Notes: generated from the sequence alone by a model not told the origin. Shown: positions 1 to 8,204, numbered from the stretch's first letter. The stretch: DNA of 33,893 bases from DATFNV01 sp035266225 (GCA_035266225.1 DATFNV010000428.1:1-33893); one strand, 5' to 3'. Numbers and translations: made by a program.

Positions 1-187
1 GGGCCGGCGCGGCGTAAGCCCAAGCCCAGTCCCCGCCGCCCCCGCAATGGCCCTGCGCGCCAGGCCAGCAGATCGAACTTACCAAGAACTATTGAGCCGT
101 TACTCCGGGCATCCGCAAAAGGAAACTGTGCAAGTGGTTATGGCGGAAACTCCAGTTCATCAGCGTCGGCGGGTTGTCGCCGTAACC

Positions 188-568
188 TTAATAGAATTCC
201 CCACTTGCGACTCTTGCCCACGGGAACACCGAAAGCTTACACTGTCCCCAGGTTCCCCTTTCCGGCAAGACCAGCACGACCAGGATGCGGGGACACGCCC
301 CCGGGATCCGCAGGTCGTTGTAGGTATCGACGTTGAGGTCGTAGGCGACGGCGCTCTCGGTGAGGTTGGCCCGCGTTGTACTCCGCAGCTGGAGGTCGAG
401 CTGAACGCTGACGTCCCGACGTCGCCGCGAATCCACCGCAACGGCCCTCAGCAACAAGTCGATCCCGTAGTCGGGGTCCGGCTGACCGCAAAGCACTCCG
501 GCCTGGGCAGCGATGGTCCGGACATAAGCTCGGCACAGCCCTTCCTGGCGATGGTTCCGCGTCATCAT
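188..568 (-). pseudogene. DUF4365 domain protein, C-terminally truncated
   Basis: The 126-residue frame begins MMTRNHRQEGLCRAYV and carries the hallmarks of DUF4365: a PDYGIDLLLR segment near residue 32, a QLDLQLRSTTRAN segment near residue 56, and PRILVVLVLP near residue 92. DUF4365 proteins have a PD-(D/E)XK-nuclease-like core and often sit beside conflict or NTPase genes; their biochemical role is not known to me. Intact members continue about 50-60 residues past the VLVLPE segment (a WLS...L..CAYWLSLRG block). Here the frame runs into an unrelated 24-residue tail and stops. Possible C-terminal remnants lie in other frames around 120-190. I read it as a decayed gene. Its start lies about 190 nt from the 3' end of the CHAT gene on the same strand, so it could be a distal member of that transcript. 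Confidence 0.6.
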
Positions 569-724
569 GGTTCATGACTCCGCATCCTGCGTTCCTGCGG
601 CAGACGGCTCTCCTGCCACTTTCCTGCACTCCTCCGGGGCCACCACGAATGCTACCACCATCACCGCTTCCGTGGGACCCAGTTTCGACGGCGCGACAAA
701 GGAAACGCGGAGCCTTTTCTCGGT

Positions 725-754
725 GAGGTGGTGGGGACCATCTGCCCGCTATGA
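725..754 (+). pseudogene. Remnant 3' end of a protease-partner gene
   Basis: These bases read EVVGTICPL and a stop, matching the C-terminus EVVGTIRAL of the intact 77-residue partner gene at 5358-5591. The similarity continues past the stop into the neighbouring CHAT-gene tail, giving one shared block of about 85 nt (725-808 against 5562-5645). Upstream of 725 the match fades, so only the last codons of the lost copy remain. This is direct sequence evidence that a second protease/partner pair once faced this CHAT gene. Confidence 0.6.
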
Positions 755-760
755 CCGCTC

Positions 761-3700
761 TCAGCCGGGGAAGGGGTTCTTCCAGTCGGGGAAGGCATCG
801 AGGAGCAACTGCCGGCCGCGGTCCCGGGCGTGAGCTTCGGCAACAGTCCGGAGCAACTCCGACACCTGCTCCTCTCCGTAACCCACTTCGGCGCACATGC
901 GCAGGAGGGTGTTCAGAGCTTGGCGAGCTTCACTGAGACCGATCGCCTGAGCGATTGCGCAGGATAGTGTCACGAGCCGGATCGCAGTCTCTTTTCGGCC
1001 CGTTTTCCACGCCACGCACCCAAGTTGATTGAAGAGGACGGCCTCGCCGGCGCGGTCCCCGATCACCTGCAGCATCGCCAGCGCCTGGCCTAGCTTCTCC
1101 CGCCCTGCCGCGTAGTTCCCCTCGTTCACGTCGATGGTCCCCAGCTGGGCCCAGGTGGCGGCCTCGCCGGCGCGGTTCCTGATCGCCTGGTCGATCACCA
1201 GCGCCTTGCCGAACTTCTCCCGCGCTGCCCCGTAGTTCCCCTCGCTCAGGTCGATGGTCGCCAGCTGGTGCCAGGTGGCGGCCTCGCCGGCGCGGTTCCT
1301 GATCGCCTGCCGCATCGCCAGCGCCTGGCCGAGCTTCTCCCGCGCCGCCGCGTAGTTCCCCTCCCTCAAGTCGATGGTCGCCAGGTTATGCCAGGTGGCG
1401 GCCTCGCCGGCGCGGTCCCCGAGCGCCTGGCACGTCGTCAGCGCCTGGCCGAACTTCTCCCGCGCCGCCGCGTAGCTTCCCTCATGCACATCGAGGGTCG
1501 CCAGGCCGTGCCAGCAGGGACCATCCCGGTCCTCCCGGGGCACCTCCTCCAGCAGGGCCCGCGCCTGCTGCCATTCGGAACGACTCCTCAGGCGCCCGGC
1601 CAAGCGCATCGTGGCCCAGCGGAACACCTCCCCATCGTTCCCCCGCTGGGCATGGGTGCGACTGACCATCAGTTCGACGTCAATCGGCACGCGCAGGGCG
1701 ATTTCCCGGTCACCCTCGTAACTCTGCCGCCAGAAGCGGGCCAGGAAGCCATCCGCCGCCCGGCGCTCCGCGCTGCCGAGGCGCTGCTGTGCCGCCAGCC
1801 AGGGGCGCACCAGTCCCGGCGGCTGGTACAACGTCGGCAGTCCCTCCTCCCGGAACGCCTGCACCAGCCCGTACGCCACACCCGCCTCGGCCGCACTCAC
1901 GGCCGCTCCCTCGTCACTGCCGAGCAACCCGGCGAGGGCTTCCGGCGGCAGCGGCAGTTCGCTCACCGCCAGGCGACTCGCCAATTGTTGTCCCGCGGAT
2001 GGCAGCGCGGCGTAAAGCTGCGGCAGGAACAGCCGTTCGTAATACCGCTGCCGCTTCTCTTCCAACGGCAACTCCTCACCCAGGGGGTCATCGGCCAAGC
2101 CGTCCGCGTCGGCTGTCCGCAACACCGTCCGCACCTGCTCCAGGAAGCCGGGCGTGCCGCCGAGCAACCGGTAGAGGCCCCCGACCAACTCTCGAGTGAG
2201 TTCGCCGCCGCGCAGGCGCGCATCCACCTGCGGGTCGCGGCGCAGGAACTTGCCGAACTCCGCCTCGCCCAGCTCCGCCAGGTCTTCGTGCCAGACCGTC
2301 GGCTGATCGACCGGCGTCTCGGCCGGCAGGTAACGGCAGGTGACGAGGACACGCGACCCGTCCACCAATTCGCGCGCCAGGGTCTGGTACGCCTCGCGCA
2401 GGTCCGGGTCGAGGATGCGGCGGCTGGCCAGGTCGAGCACGTCTTCAAAGTTGTCCAGCACGAGGGCCACGCGCAGCTGGCGCAGCCCCTGCACGGCCAG
2501 GCGCACGCGCTGGCCCAGCGGCAGTTTGTCCGTCGTCAGCAGGTCGTTCAGGTCCGGACGCCGCGCGAACAGGAAGGCCCGGGTCAAGGCGTCGAGCAGC
2601 CGGTCCAGCGTGGCGCGCCCCGCCTTCGCCGGAGTCTCGCCGGGCGCGGCACGCACGCCATACACCGTGAAGCCCGCCTCCCGGAGCCGGTCGGCGGCGC
2701 GCGTCGCCAGCGTACTCTTGCCCATGCCGCCCAGGCCGTGCAGCACGGCAAACGTCACCGTGCCGTCGCGCAGCGCGGGCAGCAGACGTTGCTGAATGCG
2801 GCGGCGGCCGATGAAGCCCTCGCGCAGCCCCTTGATCTCGCCGTCGATCAGGGTCCGCTCCGTCCGCGGCCCGGCGTAGGTACGGCGCGGTGCGGCCCGG
2901 TCCACCAACTCGATCGCCGCGCCGCCAGCGTAGAGCTGGGGCAGGGCAAAGGTGGGGTCTACGAGTTCATGATCGCCCTGGCGCCGACGGCCGTGGCGCC
3001 AGATTTCCTCCCTGGCCCGGGCCGCCGCCGCGGGAAGGCTATCGCCGCGAGCCAGGAACCGGTAGAGGGCGGTAGCCAACTCCGTCGCGCGGTCGTTGGC
3101 CACGCTGGCCGCCCAGCCGAGCACCAGCGGCACGCCGGCTTTCACCAACCCCTGCGCTAACCCCGCCGCCGCCGCCTGCGACGACTGGCAGGCGTTGAGC
3201 ACCACGCAGCGGACGGCACTGCCGCGGAAGACCCGGGCCACAATCTCCTCGACCGACTGAGAATCGGTCTGGCCGCGCTCGTTCTCGAAGGTTGAAGTGT
3301 CCCACGCCCTTCGCATCGACGATGCCGTGGCCGGAGAGGTGGACGACGTGCGGCCGGTGCTCGGCGACGAGCGCGGCCAATTCGTCGATCCCACCCGTCT
3401 CGGCGAAGGGAAGGACGACGACCTCCTGCCCCAGGCGGCCGGTCGCCTGGAGCATGGCGTCTTCCTCGCGCTCGAAGTCGAGTTGTGCCTGGTCGGTGGG
3501 CGCGGCGGCGAGGAAGAGCAGACGCAGCGGGCCGGGGTCGGGCGGCGGCGACGGGATCTGGGCCGGGACACGGAGCAAGCCCCAGGCGGGGTCGCAGCCC
3601 AGCGGCAGGTCCGAGTGCAATTCCACCAATTCCCAGGGCAGATTCAGCAGGTCCGGGTCCGCGCAGTGCAACAGCAGCAGGCGCGGCCCGGGCCCGAGCA

Positions 3701-3956
3701 TCGCCTGCACGGCCGGCCAGGCCGGGGCGAAGACGAGGTCGAAGAGGGTGCGCCCCAGCAGGCACAGGTCGGCCTGGTCGCGGAAGGGTCGGTGTCCCTG
3801 CTCGAACAGCGCCAGGAAGCGAGGGGCGAGGTCACGCAGTGTCCGGACCGCGGCCGCGTCGAGGGGAATGGGAGGGCCGACGGACCGGCCGTCGCAGGAC
3901 CAGTCGGCCTGACACCCGGCGGCAAGGGGAGTGAGCAGGAGATCAATCGTGGGCAT
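761..3956 (-). CDS. CHAT protease - STAND NTPase - TPR protein, frameshifted
   Basis: Starting at the ATG at 3956 (MPTIDLLLTPL), the product would be about 1,064 residues if one extra base near 3288-3292 is ignored. Residues 1-222 are in one frame and include the CHAT catalytic His210 (LSGHGIVDA). The remainder is in the next frame and includes the catalytic Cys256 (LNACQSS). A P-loop NTPase of STAND type follows, with Walker A GLGGMGKST (Lys413) and Walker B ALVLDNFED (Asp501). TPRs of 40 residues fill about 800-985, and the protein ends FPDWKNPFPG. CHAT domains are caspase-like cysteine proteases. CHAT-STAND-TPR proteins are typical of bacterial conflict and regulated-death systems, with the NTPase/TPR part sensing and the protease acting; this role is inferred here. 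The gene is divergent from a trypsin-like protease. The break between the two catalytic residues would inactivate the enzyme unless it is a sequencing error or is bypassed in translation. Confidence 0.85.
1041..1520 (-). repeat. Four 120-nt TPR-coding direct repeats
   Basis: The motif gcctcgccggcgcgg recurs at 1041, 1161, 1281 and 1401, exactly 120 nt apart, inside the TPR part of the CHAT gene. Each unit encodes one 40-residue repeat of the form GEAATW..LATID..EGNYAAAREK.GQAL. The length fits a long TPR with a 6-residue loop. Near-identity at DNA level suggests recent duplication or gene conversion. Differences between units cluster at a few codons. Confidence 0.85.
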
Positions 3957-4140
3957 GCGGGCGGCCTCAGGGATGTACCGCAGCGACGTTGCCGTGATTC
4001 GTGGGCCGGTTCGACGGGGCACGGGAGGGAGGTCGCTTCCCCGGCCAACTGCCGCAGGCGGCCCACGGTCCATTGTAACCGCGGCGCAGCTCACCCGTCG
4101 CCGGGAATCCCGTCATTGCGCCACGACCCCGATGCAGGCC

Positions 4141-4212
4141 CGTAGCCGCAAGCTGCCAGCTTGCGCGGTGCGGGCACTGCTCAGCTCCCAAGCTGGCAGC
4201 TTGCGCCTACGG
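4141..4212. repeat. Intergenic inverted repeat (GCAAGCTGCCAGCTTGC type)
   Basis: Arms of 23 nt at 4141-4163 and 4190-4212 are reverse complements with one mismatch and are separated by 26 nt. Each arm also contains its own short palindrome (AAGCTGCCAGCTT). It lies between the divergent CHAT and trypsin-like genes, upstream of the promoter proposed at 4254. It may be a dispersed repeat of the host genome rather than a regulator of these genes. Confidence 0.7.
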
Positions 4213-4253
4213 CGCGAGCGGCCGCAACAACCGGAATGGGCCCGCCAACTTCC

Positions 4254-4282
4254 TTGAAGTCACGAAGCGGATGGGGTATAGG
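4254..4282 (+). promoter_or_regulatory. Putative sigma70-like promoter of the protease gene
   Basis: TTGAAG (4254-4259) and TATAGG (4277-4282) are separated by 17 nt and lie about 41 nt upstream of the ATG at 4324. Transcription starting near 4289 would exclude the upstream TTG codon at 4288 and favours the ATG. This is a pattern match only. Confidence 0.4.
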
Positions 4283-4323
4283 ATAACTTGAGTCAATCCT
4301 TACCAACCCAACGCGGTGTGACA

Positions 4324-5337
4324 ATGGAACTCGCCTCGGCCCGCGAATTGAAAGCGCTGCTCACCGATACCGTGCTGGCCCCGTTCACTGCGGAGGGAGG
4401 GCCGGTGCGGACACTGGCCGTCGCTGCCGAACCGCTCGACCGTGTGGCCGGGCCAGTGCGGACCCTGGCCCTGGGCATCGCCAGCCCCAGCCCCGGCGAA
4501 TTCCGCCTGGCCGTCCGCTACCAGCGCCGCGAGTTGGCCGAGGGCCGCGAAATCGAACTGATCCGCAAGAAGGCCAAAGGCGAGGTGGACGTGCGCTACA
4601 TCGGTCGCGTCGTCCCGCTGGCCGAGCTGCCGTGGGGCTGGCGGCGGCACCGCCCGCTGCGGCTGGGCACGTCGATCGGTCATTTCCAGATCACCGCCGG
4701 CACGCTCGGGGCCGTCGTCCGCCGGCGGAAGGACGGTGCGACGCTCTTGCTCTCGAACGCCCACGTCTTCGCCAACGAAAACAAGGGCAAGGTGGGCGAC
4801 GCGATCCTCCAGGCGGGAGTCCACGACGGCGGCAAGGCTCCCGACGACACGGCGGCCACGCTCGCCGGGATGGTCAAGCTGAAGAAGACGGGAGCCAACA
4901 AGGTGGACGCCGCGGTGGCCGCTCCCGCGGACGGCATCGAGGTGGACGCTCGCACCCTCAAGGGCCTCGGCAAAGTGGCCGGCATCGGTCCGGACTTCCT
5001 GGACGAGGGAACGCCCGTGACCAAGCTCGGGCGGACGACGGGCCTGACCCGCGGGCGCGTGAGGGCGTTTGAACTCGACAACCTGACCGTGGGTTTCCCT
5101 ATCCTGGGGAACCTGCGCTTCGATAACCAGATCGAGATCGAGGGGGAGGGCGCGGACGCCTTCGCGGCCGGCGGCGACAGCGGTTCGCTGATCGTGGACG
5201 AGGAGCGGCGCGCGGTGGCCCTGCTCTTTGCCGCGGGCGACACGGGCGGGGCCAACGGCCAGGGACTGACGGACGTACGCCAACCCCATCCGGGTCGTGC
5301 TGGATGCCCTCGGCGTGGACCTGGTAACATGACGTGA
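4324..5337 (+). CDS. Trypsin-like serine protease, C-terminus frameshifted
   Basis: The protein is 337 residues with no signal peptide, so it is probably cytoplasmic. It has a complete chymotrypsin-fold triad: His147 (SNAHVFANEN), Asp195 (KVDAAVA) and Ser286 (GGDSGSL). Residues 1-110 form an N-terminal region ahead of the protease domain. ATG 4324 is chosen over the TTG at 4288 because a promoter-like site lies immediately upstream. Near the end, GACG is duplicated (5268-5271 and 5272-5275). Removing one copy restores GLTYANPIRVVLDALGVDLVT and a stop at 5330-5332, the tail expected for this family. As written, the last 20 or so residues are out of frame. The active site is untouched, so activity may survive. 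The gene runs into the 77-residue partner and is divergent from the CHAT gene, a pairing that suggests a two-protease conflict module. Confidence 0.85.
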   Translation: MELASARELKALLTDTVLAPFTAEGGPVRTLAVAAEPLDRVAGPVRTLALGIASPSPGEFRLAVRYQRRELAEGREIELIRKKAKGEVDVRYIGRVVPLAELPWGWRRHRPLRLGTSIGHFQITAGTLGAVVRRRKDGATLLLSNAHVFANENKGKVGDAILQAGVHDGGKAPDDTAATLAGMVKLKKTGANKVDAAVAAPADGIEVDARTLKGLGKVAGIGPDFLDEGTPVTKLGRTTGLTRGRVRAFELDNLTVGFPILGNLRFDNQIEIEGEGADAFAAGGDSGSLIVDEERRAVALLFAAGDTGGANGQGLTDVRQPHPGRAGCPRRGPGNMT

Positions 5338-5357
5338 GCAGAAGGAGGGCTCCGACG

Positions 5358-5591
5358 ATGACAACTCCCAATCCTTGCACCCTGGAGCAGGCGCGTGCCG
5401 CCAAGCTGCGCGTGCTGGCCGTGTTCCAGCAACTCGCCCCGGTCGTCGGCGTGGGCGTCACGCGCACGGACGGCGGCTACGCGGTGAAGGTCAACCTCCA
5501 GGCGGCGCCGCCGGAGGGCATTGCACTGCCGGAGAGCGTCGATGGCGTGCCGGTGCGCGTCGAGGTGGTGGGGACCATTCGCGCGCTGTGA
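5358..5591 (+). CDS. 77-residue partner protein of the trypsin-like protease
   Basis: The start is the ATG at 5358, preceded by a strong ribosome-binding site AAGGAGG at 5342-5348 with 9-nt spacing; the upstream GTG at 5334 is disfavoured. The protein has no membrane segment. It has an N-terminal helix-like part (LEQARAAKLRVLAVF), a central VVGVGVTRTDGGYAVKVNL and an end reading GVPVRVEVVGTIRAL. The pattern 'GVG...VKV...P..VDGVPV.VEVVG' resembles short segments found ahead of trypsin-like domains. It could therefore be a detached propeptide, inhibitor or adaptor for the protease 20 nt upstream, but that is inference. No catalytic residues are apparent. A trace of a second copy survives at 725-754. 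Confidence 0.8.
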   Translation: MTTPNPCTLEQARAAKLRVLAVFQQLAPVVGVGVTRTDGGYAVKVNLQAAPPEGIALPESVDGVPVRVEVVGTIRAL

Positions 5592-5597
5592 CCGCCC

Positions 5598-5645
5598 TCA
5601 GCCGGGGAAGGTGTCCTTCCACTCGGGGAAGGCATCGACGAGCAT
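5598..5645 (-). pseudogene. Remnant 3' end of a second CHAT-TPR gene
   Basis: On the minus strand these 48 nt read MLVDAFPEWKDTFPG and a stop. The full CHAT gene ends LLLDAFPDWKNPFPG, so this is the terminus of a lost paralogue. It faces the partner gene with a 6-nt gap, exactly as the full CHAT gene faces the partner remnant at 725-754. Similarity ends at about 5645, just before the next plus-strand gene. Confidence 0.65.
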
Positions 5646-5660
5646 CCGCGGGGTGTCACG

Positions 5661-6086
5661 ATGGCGTTCAGCGACTTCACTCTGGAATCCGTCAACCTTC
5701 TGCTCGGCGTGGTGTCGCGCGCCGCCGACCTCTTCCCCGACCTCCATCCCGTCACGCCTCCTCCCTGGCTTTCGGAGACCCTCGCGCGCGGCGCCCAGGG
5801 GATCCAGCTCTCCCTCCTGAGCGAGAAGTCGCGGAGCGAATTCGTCGTCGCGCCGATTCTGTTGGCCAGCCGCGAGCTGAGCGGTAACCGCTTCGCGATC
5901 TATTCGGGGCAGCGCCTGGACGTCGATCCGGAACACGGGCTGACCGGAGAATGCGAGTTCATCCTGTCCGCCTCAGAGCCGCTGCTGCCGCTGCCGGCAC
6001 CGGTCGCCACGATCGTCGAGGCGAAGAAGAATGACATCGAGGGCGGTCTGGGTCAGTGCATCGCCCAAGGAGTCGCAGCGGACCGA
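5661..6086 (+). pseudogene. PD-(D/E)XK nuclease-like protein, 3' truncated
   Basis: It begins MAFSDFTLESVNLLLGV. It carries FRAIYSGQ-like residues (NRFAIYSGQRLDVDPE), GECEFILS and VEAKKNDIEGGLGQCIAQ by about residue 134. The spaced acidic residues and the E-A-K of VEAKKND fit a PD-(D/E)XK nuclease-type core. A family of roughly 200-residue proteins with this start and core is common in cyanobacteria and planctomycetes; their function is unknown to me. The usual last 60-70 residues are missing. After about 6075-6086 the frame continues only as the antisense of the kinase gene, so the open frame to 7520 is an artefact of high GC. I infer a deletion or rearrangement that joined this gene to the 3' end of the kinase gene. 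Confidence 0.6.
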
Positions 6087-7541
6087 CTACCGGGCGGCGC
6101 CGTTGTCTGCCAGCGGCACCAACGTCTGGACACCCTTGATGAGCTGTCGCATCGTCACCGAGTGTTGCGGCGGGTCGGTCAGGATGAGGACGCTCGGCCG
6201 TTGCTTGACGCGCACGGCCCAGTCGGCCTGTTCGTGCGACAGGATGAGGATCGCGCCGCACGAGATGCCCTGGCGGTCGGCCTCGGTCGAGATGCGGTCG
6301 AAGTAGAGCAGGCCCTCCTCGCCGGTCGTGCGGGCGTCCACCACCAGGCCGTCGTAGGGCTGCTGCCGGAAGCGGTCGTAGGCACGCGCCGGGTCGCCGG
6401 CGATGAAGACCCGGTAGCCCAATTCCTTCAATTTGTCGCGGATGTGGTCCTGCAAGCGCGGGTCGCTCTCCACCACGAAGACGCCGCGCGGGCCGCTCTG
6501 CGCCTGGCCGCTCGCCCTCCCCTCCAGCTCGCGGCGCACCGAGCGGATGGCCTCGAGCAGCTGCGCCGGGGTCTGGTAGCGCTGCGAAGGGCTCAGCTCC
6601 ATCATCGTCTCGACGAGGCGGAACAGCGACGGCGGCCCCTGCACCTCGTCGCGGCCGAGCGGCTTGACCCCGTCGAAGCGGTGCGGGTTCATGCGCGCTT
6701 GCTTGTCGCGCGTCATGTCCAGCGGCGGCCGGCCGAGCAGGATCTCGTACAGCACGCAGCCGAGGAAGTAGATGTCGCTGCGGATGTCACCGGTCGGCAC
6801 GTTGGTCTTGCGCTCCAGGCCGGCGTAATCGACGGTGCGATCGACCTTGTCCTCGCTCGATCCGGTCATCGCCTGGAACATCTTGGCCAGGCCGAAGTCC
6901 ACCAGCTTCGCCGTCCCGGAGCTGGATACGAGGATGTTCGTCAACTTCATGTCGCGGTGGGTGAAGCCGCGCGAGAAGGCGTAGGCCAGTCCGTTGGCGG
7001 CGTCCTCGATGACCTTGATCGCCTCCAGCGGCTCGAGCTTCGTGCGGATGGCGAGCATCTCGCGCAGGTTGCAGCCCTCGACGAATTCCATCACGATGTA
7101 ATACTGCCCGGCGTTCTTGTCCACGCCGACGGTGAGGATTTCGACGATGTTGGGGTGGTGAAAGGCCATGCCGACGCGGGCCTCGCGCTGGAACAGGTCG
7201 ATGTGCGCCTGGTCCTCGCTCCAGCGGCGGCGCAGCACCTTGACGGCGACGACCTGGCCGGTCGCCTCCTCCTGGGCGCGGAAGACGCGGCCGAAGCTCC
7301 CGGATTGGATCTTGTAGAGCAGGCGGTAGCCGCCGAGGATGAAGCCGTCGCGGTCGCCCTTCACGATCTTGCTGCTCTGCCAGGGTGTGATGTAGCCCTT
7401 GCGCTCGAGGAAGAGCACCAAGCGTTCGGCCTCGGCCCCCTTGCCGCCGATGCCGTCCAGCGCTTCCTCCAGCTGCGCCTCGGTGATCAGGTTGATCTTG
7501 AGCAGATCCTGCCCCAGTGAATTCGCGTCGAGGTCTGGCAT
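6087..7541 (-). CDS. Ser/Thr protein kinase with degenerate receiver tail
   Basis: The protein has 484 residues. Residues 1-60 form a small N-terminal helical domain (LITEAQLEEAL, ERKGYITPWQ) seen ahead of many planctomycete kinases. Residues 72-335 are a Hanks-type kinase with a GSFGRVF glycine loop, Lys101 (VAVK), catalytic HRDMKLTN (Asp197) and DFGLA (Asp215). Residues 353-475 resemble a response-regulator receiver (VVESD, LVVDAR with Asp402, ILILS). The conserved Lys-Pro is not evident (LTDPP instead), so phosphotransfer is doubtful and the domain may be a docking module. There is no transmembrane helix. The gene is divergent from STAS and RsbW-like genes, which suggests it feeds a partner-switching pathway by phosphorylation; this is inferred from position. 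The last residues may have been reshaped by the junction at 6086. Confidence 0.9.
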   Translation of the reverse strand: MPDLDANSLGQDLLKINLITEAQLEEALDGIGGKGAEAERLVLFLERKGYITPWQSSKIVKGDRDGFILGGYRLLYKIQSGSFGRVFRAQEEATGQVVAVKVLRRRWSEDQAHIDLFQREARVGMAFHHPNIVEILTVGVDKNAGQYYIVMEFVEGCNLREMLAIRTKLEPLEAIKVIEDAANGLAYAFSRGFTHRDMKLTNILVSSSGTAKLVDFGLAKMFQAMTGSSEDKVDRTVDYAGLERKTNVPTGDIRSDIYFLGCVLYEILLGRPPLDMTRDKQARMNPHRFDGVKPLGRDEVQGPPSLFRLVETMMELSPSQRYQTPAQLLEAIRSVRRELEGRASGQAQSGPRGVFVVESDPRLQDHIRDKLKELGYRVFIAGDPARAYDRFRQQPYDGLVVDARTTGEEGLLYFDRISTEADRQGISCGAILILSHEQADWAVRVKQRPSVLILTDPPQHSVTMRQLIKGVQTLVPLADNGAAR

Positions 7542-7701
7542 GGATTGCTCGCCATTCTCGTCCCAGGCGCGTGAGGAGAGGTCGCGCCGTATAAGGCAAC
7601 CAGGACTATTTTACCGCGTGTCCGCGTCCTGCCAAGCCGATCCGCGCCTGCGGCGTGAACCGGCGCCTCGGTTGGCCGCCGGGAATGCGGCCGGAAATTG
7701 C

Positions 7702-7729
7702 TTGACAACGGCAACGGAGCCTCTAACAT
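7702..7729 (+). promoter_or_regulatory. Putative sigma70-like promoter of the STAS gene
   Basis: TTGACA (7702-7707), a 16-nt spacer and TAACAT (7724-7729) lie about 93 nt upstream of the STAS start. The -35 box is a perfect consensus in a GC-rich setting. It would drive the anti-sigma antagonist and possibly the downstream ATPase gene. Confidence 0.5.
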
Positions 7730-7821
7730 TGAGAAATTGCTCCGGCCAGCCTCATCCCATGACCCCTCTGACGGAGCAAGCAAGCTCTCAGCGGCCTCAC
7801 TTTCGCCAAGGAGTTTCGTCT

Positions 7822-8184
7822 ATGTCGCAGCCGCCGCGTCGCCGCCGCCTCGAGGTCGAAGACATCGGCGACGTTACCGTGGTGAACTTCGTTGACCGCC
7901 GGATCCTCGACGAGCAGAACATTCAGGTCATCGGCGAGCAGCTCTTCAGTCTGGTGGACGAGGTCGGCCGCCGCAAGATCCTTCTGAACTTCGGCAACGT
8001 CGAGTTCCTGTCCAGCGCCGCCCTGGGGAAACTGATCGCCCTGCACAAGAAACTTCAGGCGGTCGGCGGGCGTCTAATCCTGTGCAACATCGACGACGAG
8101 ATCTACGAGGTGTTCGAGATCACGCGCCTGGATAAGTTCTTCCACATTCAGAAGGAAGAACAGGCGGCGCTGCAGGCGTTCTAG
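7822..8184 (+). CDS. STAS-domain anti-sigma factor antagonist
   Basis: The 120-residue protein is nearly all STAS domain (residues 10-115), with the typical NVEFLSSAALGKLIAL helix start. Ser65 is the likely phosphorylation site by analogy with SpoIIAA/RsbV. The start at 7822 has AAGGAG at 7808-7813 upstream. In the known pathway the unphosphorylated antagonist binds the RsbW/SpoIIAB-type kinase and frees a sigma factor. A matching HATPase gene follows 313 nt downstream and a Ser/Thr kinase is divergent upstream, so the three probably form one switch. No sigma factor lies in the window. Confidence 0.92.
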   Translation: MSQPPRRRRLEVEDIGDVTVVNFVDRRILDEQNIQVIGEQLFSLVDEVGRRKILLNFGNVEFLSSAALGKLIALHKKLQAVGGRLILCNIDDEIYEVFEITRLDKFFHIQKEEQAALQAF

Positions 8185-8204
8185 CCGGGTTGCCGGCGAC
8201 CCGG
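8185..8204 (+). terminator. Short GC hairpin after the STAS gene
   Basis: CCGGGT (8185-8190) and ACCCGG (8199-8204) can pair around an 8-nt loop directly after the stop codon. There is no U-tract, so it may act only as an mRNA 3'-end stabiliser or weak terminator. The remaining sequence to 8497 contains no gene I can support, only GC-rich spacer. Confidence 0.3.

Noticed and set aside
47..577. Plus-strand 176-residue open frame at the window start
   Set aside because: It is antisense to the DUF4365-like sequence, which has clear family motifs on the minus strand.
1041..1520. Regular 120-nt repeats as a CRISPR-like or satellite array
   Set aside because: The repeats are in frame, encode TPR motifs and have no spacer structure.
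1268..3160. A 630-residue plus-strand open frame opposite the CHAT gene
   Set aside because: Gln/Arg/Pro-rich shadow of the STAND/TPR coding frame; no motif or start signal.
4288..4323. Upstream TTG start of the trypsin-like protease
   Set aside because: It overlaps the expected transcription start of the promoter-like site at 4254-4282, and the added residues look unlike the family N-terminus.
5661..7520. A 619-residue plus-strand open frame
   Set aside because: Only the first 140 or so residues look like a protein; the rest is the exact antisense of the kinase gene with His/Asp/Leu/Arg-rich shadow composition.
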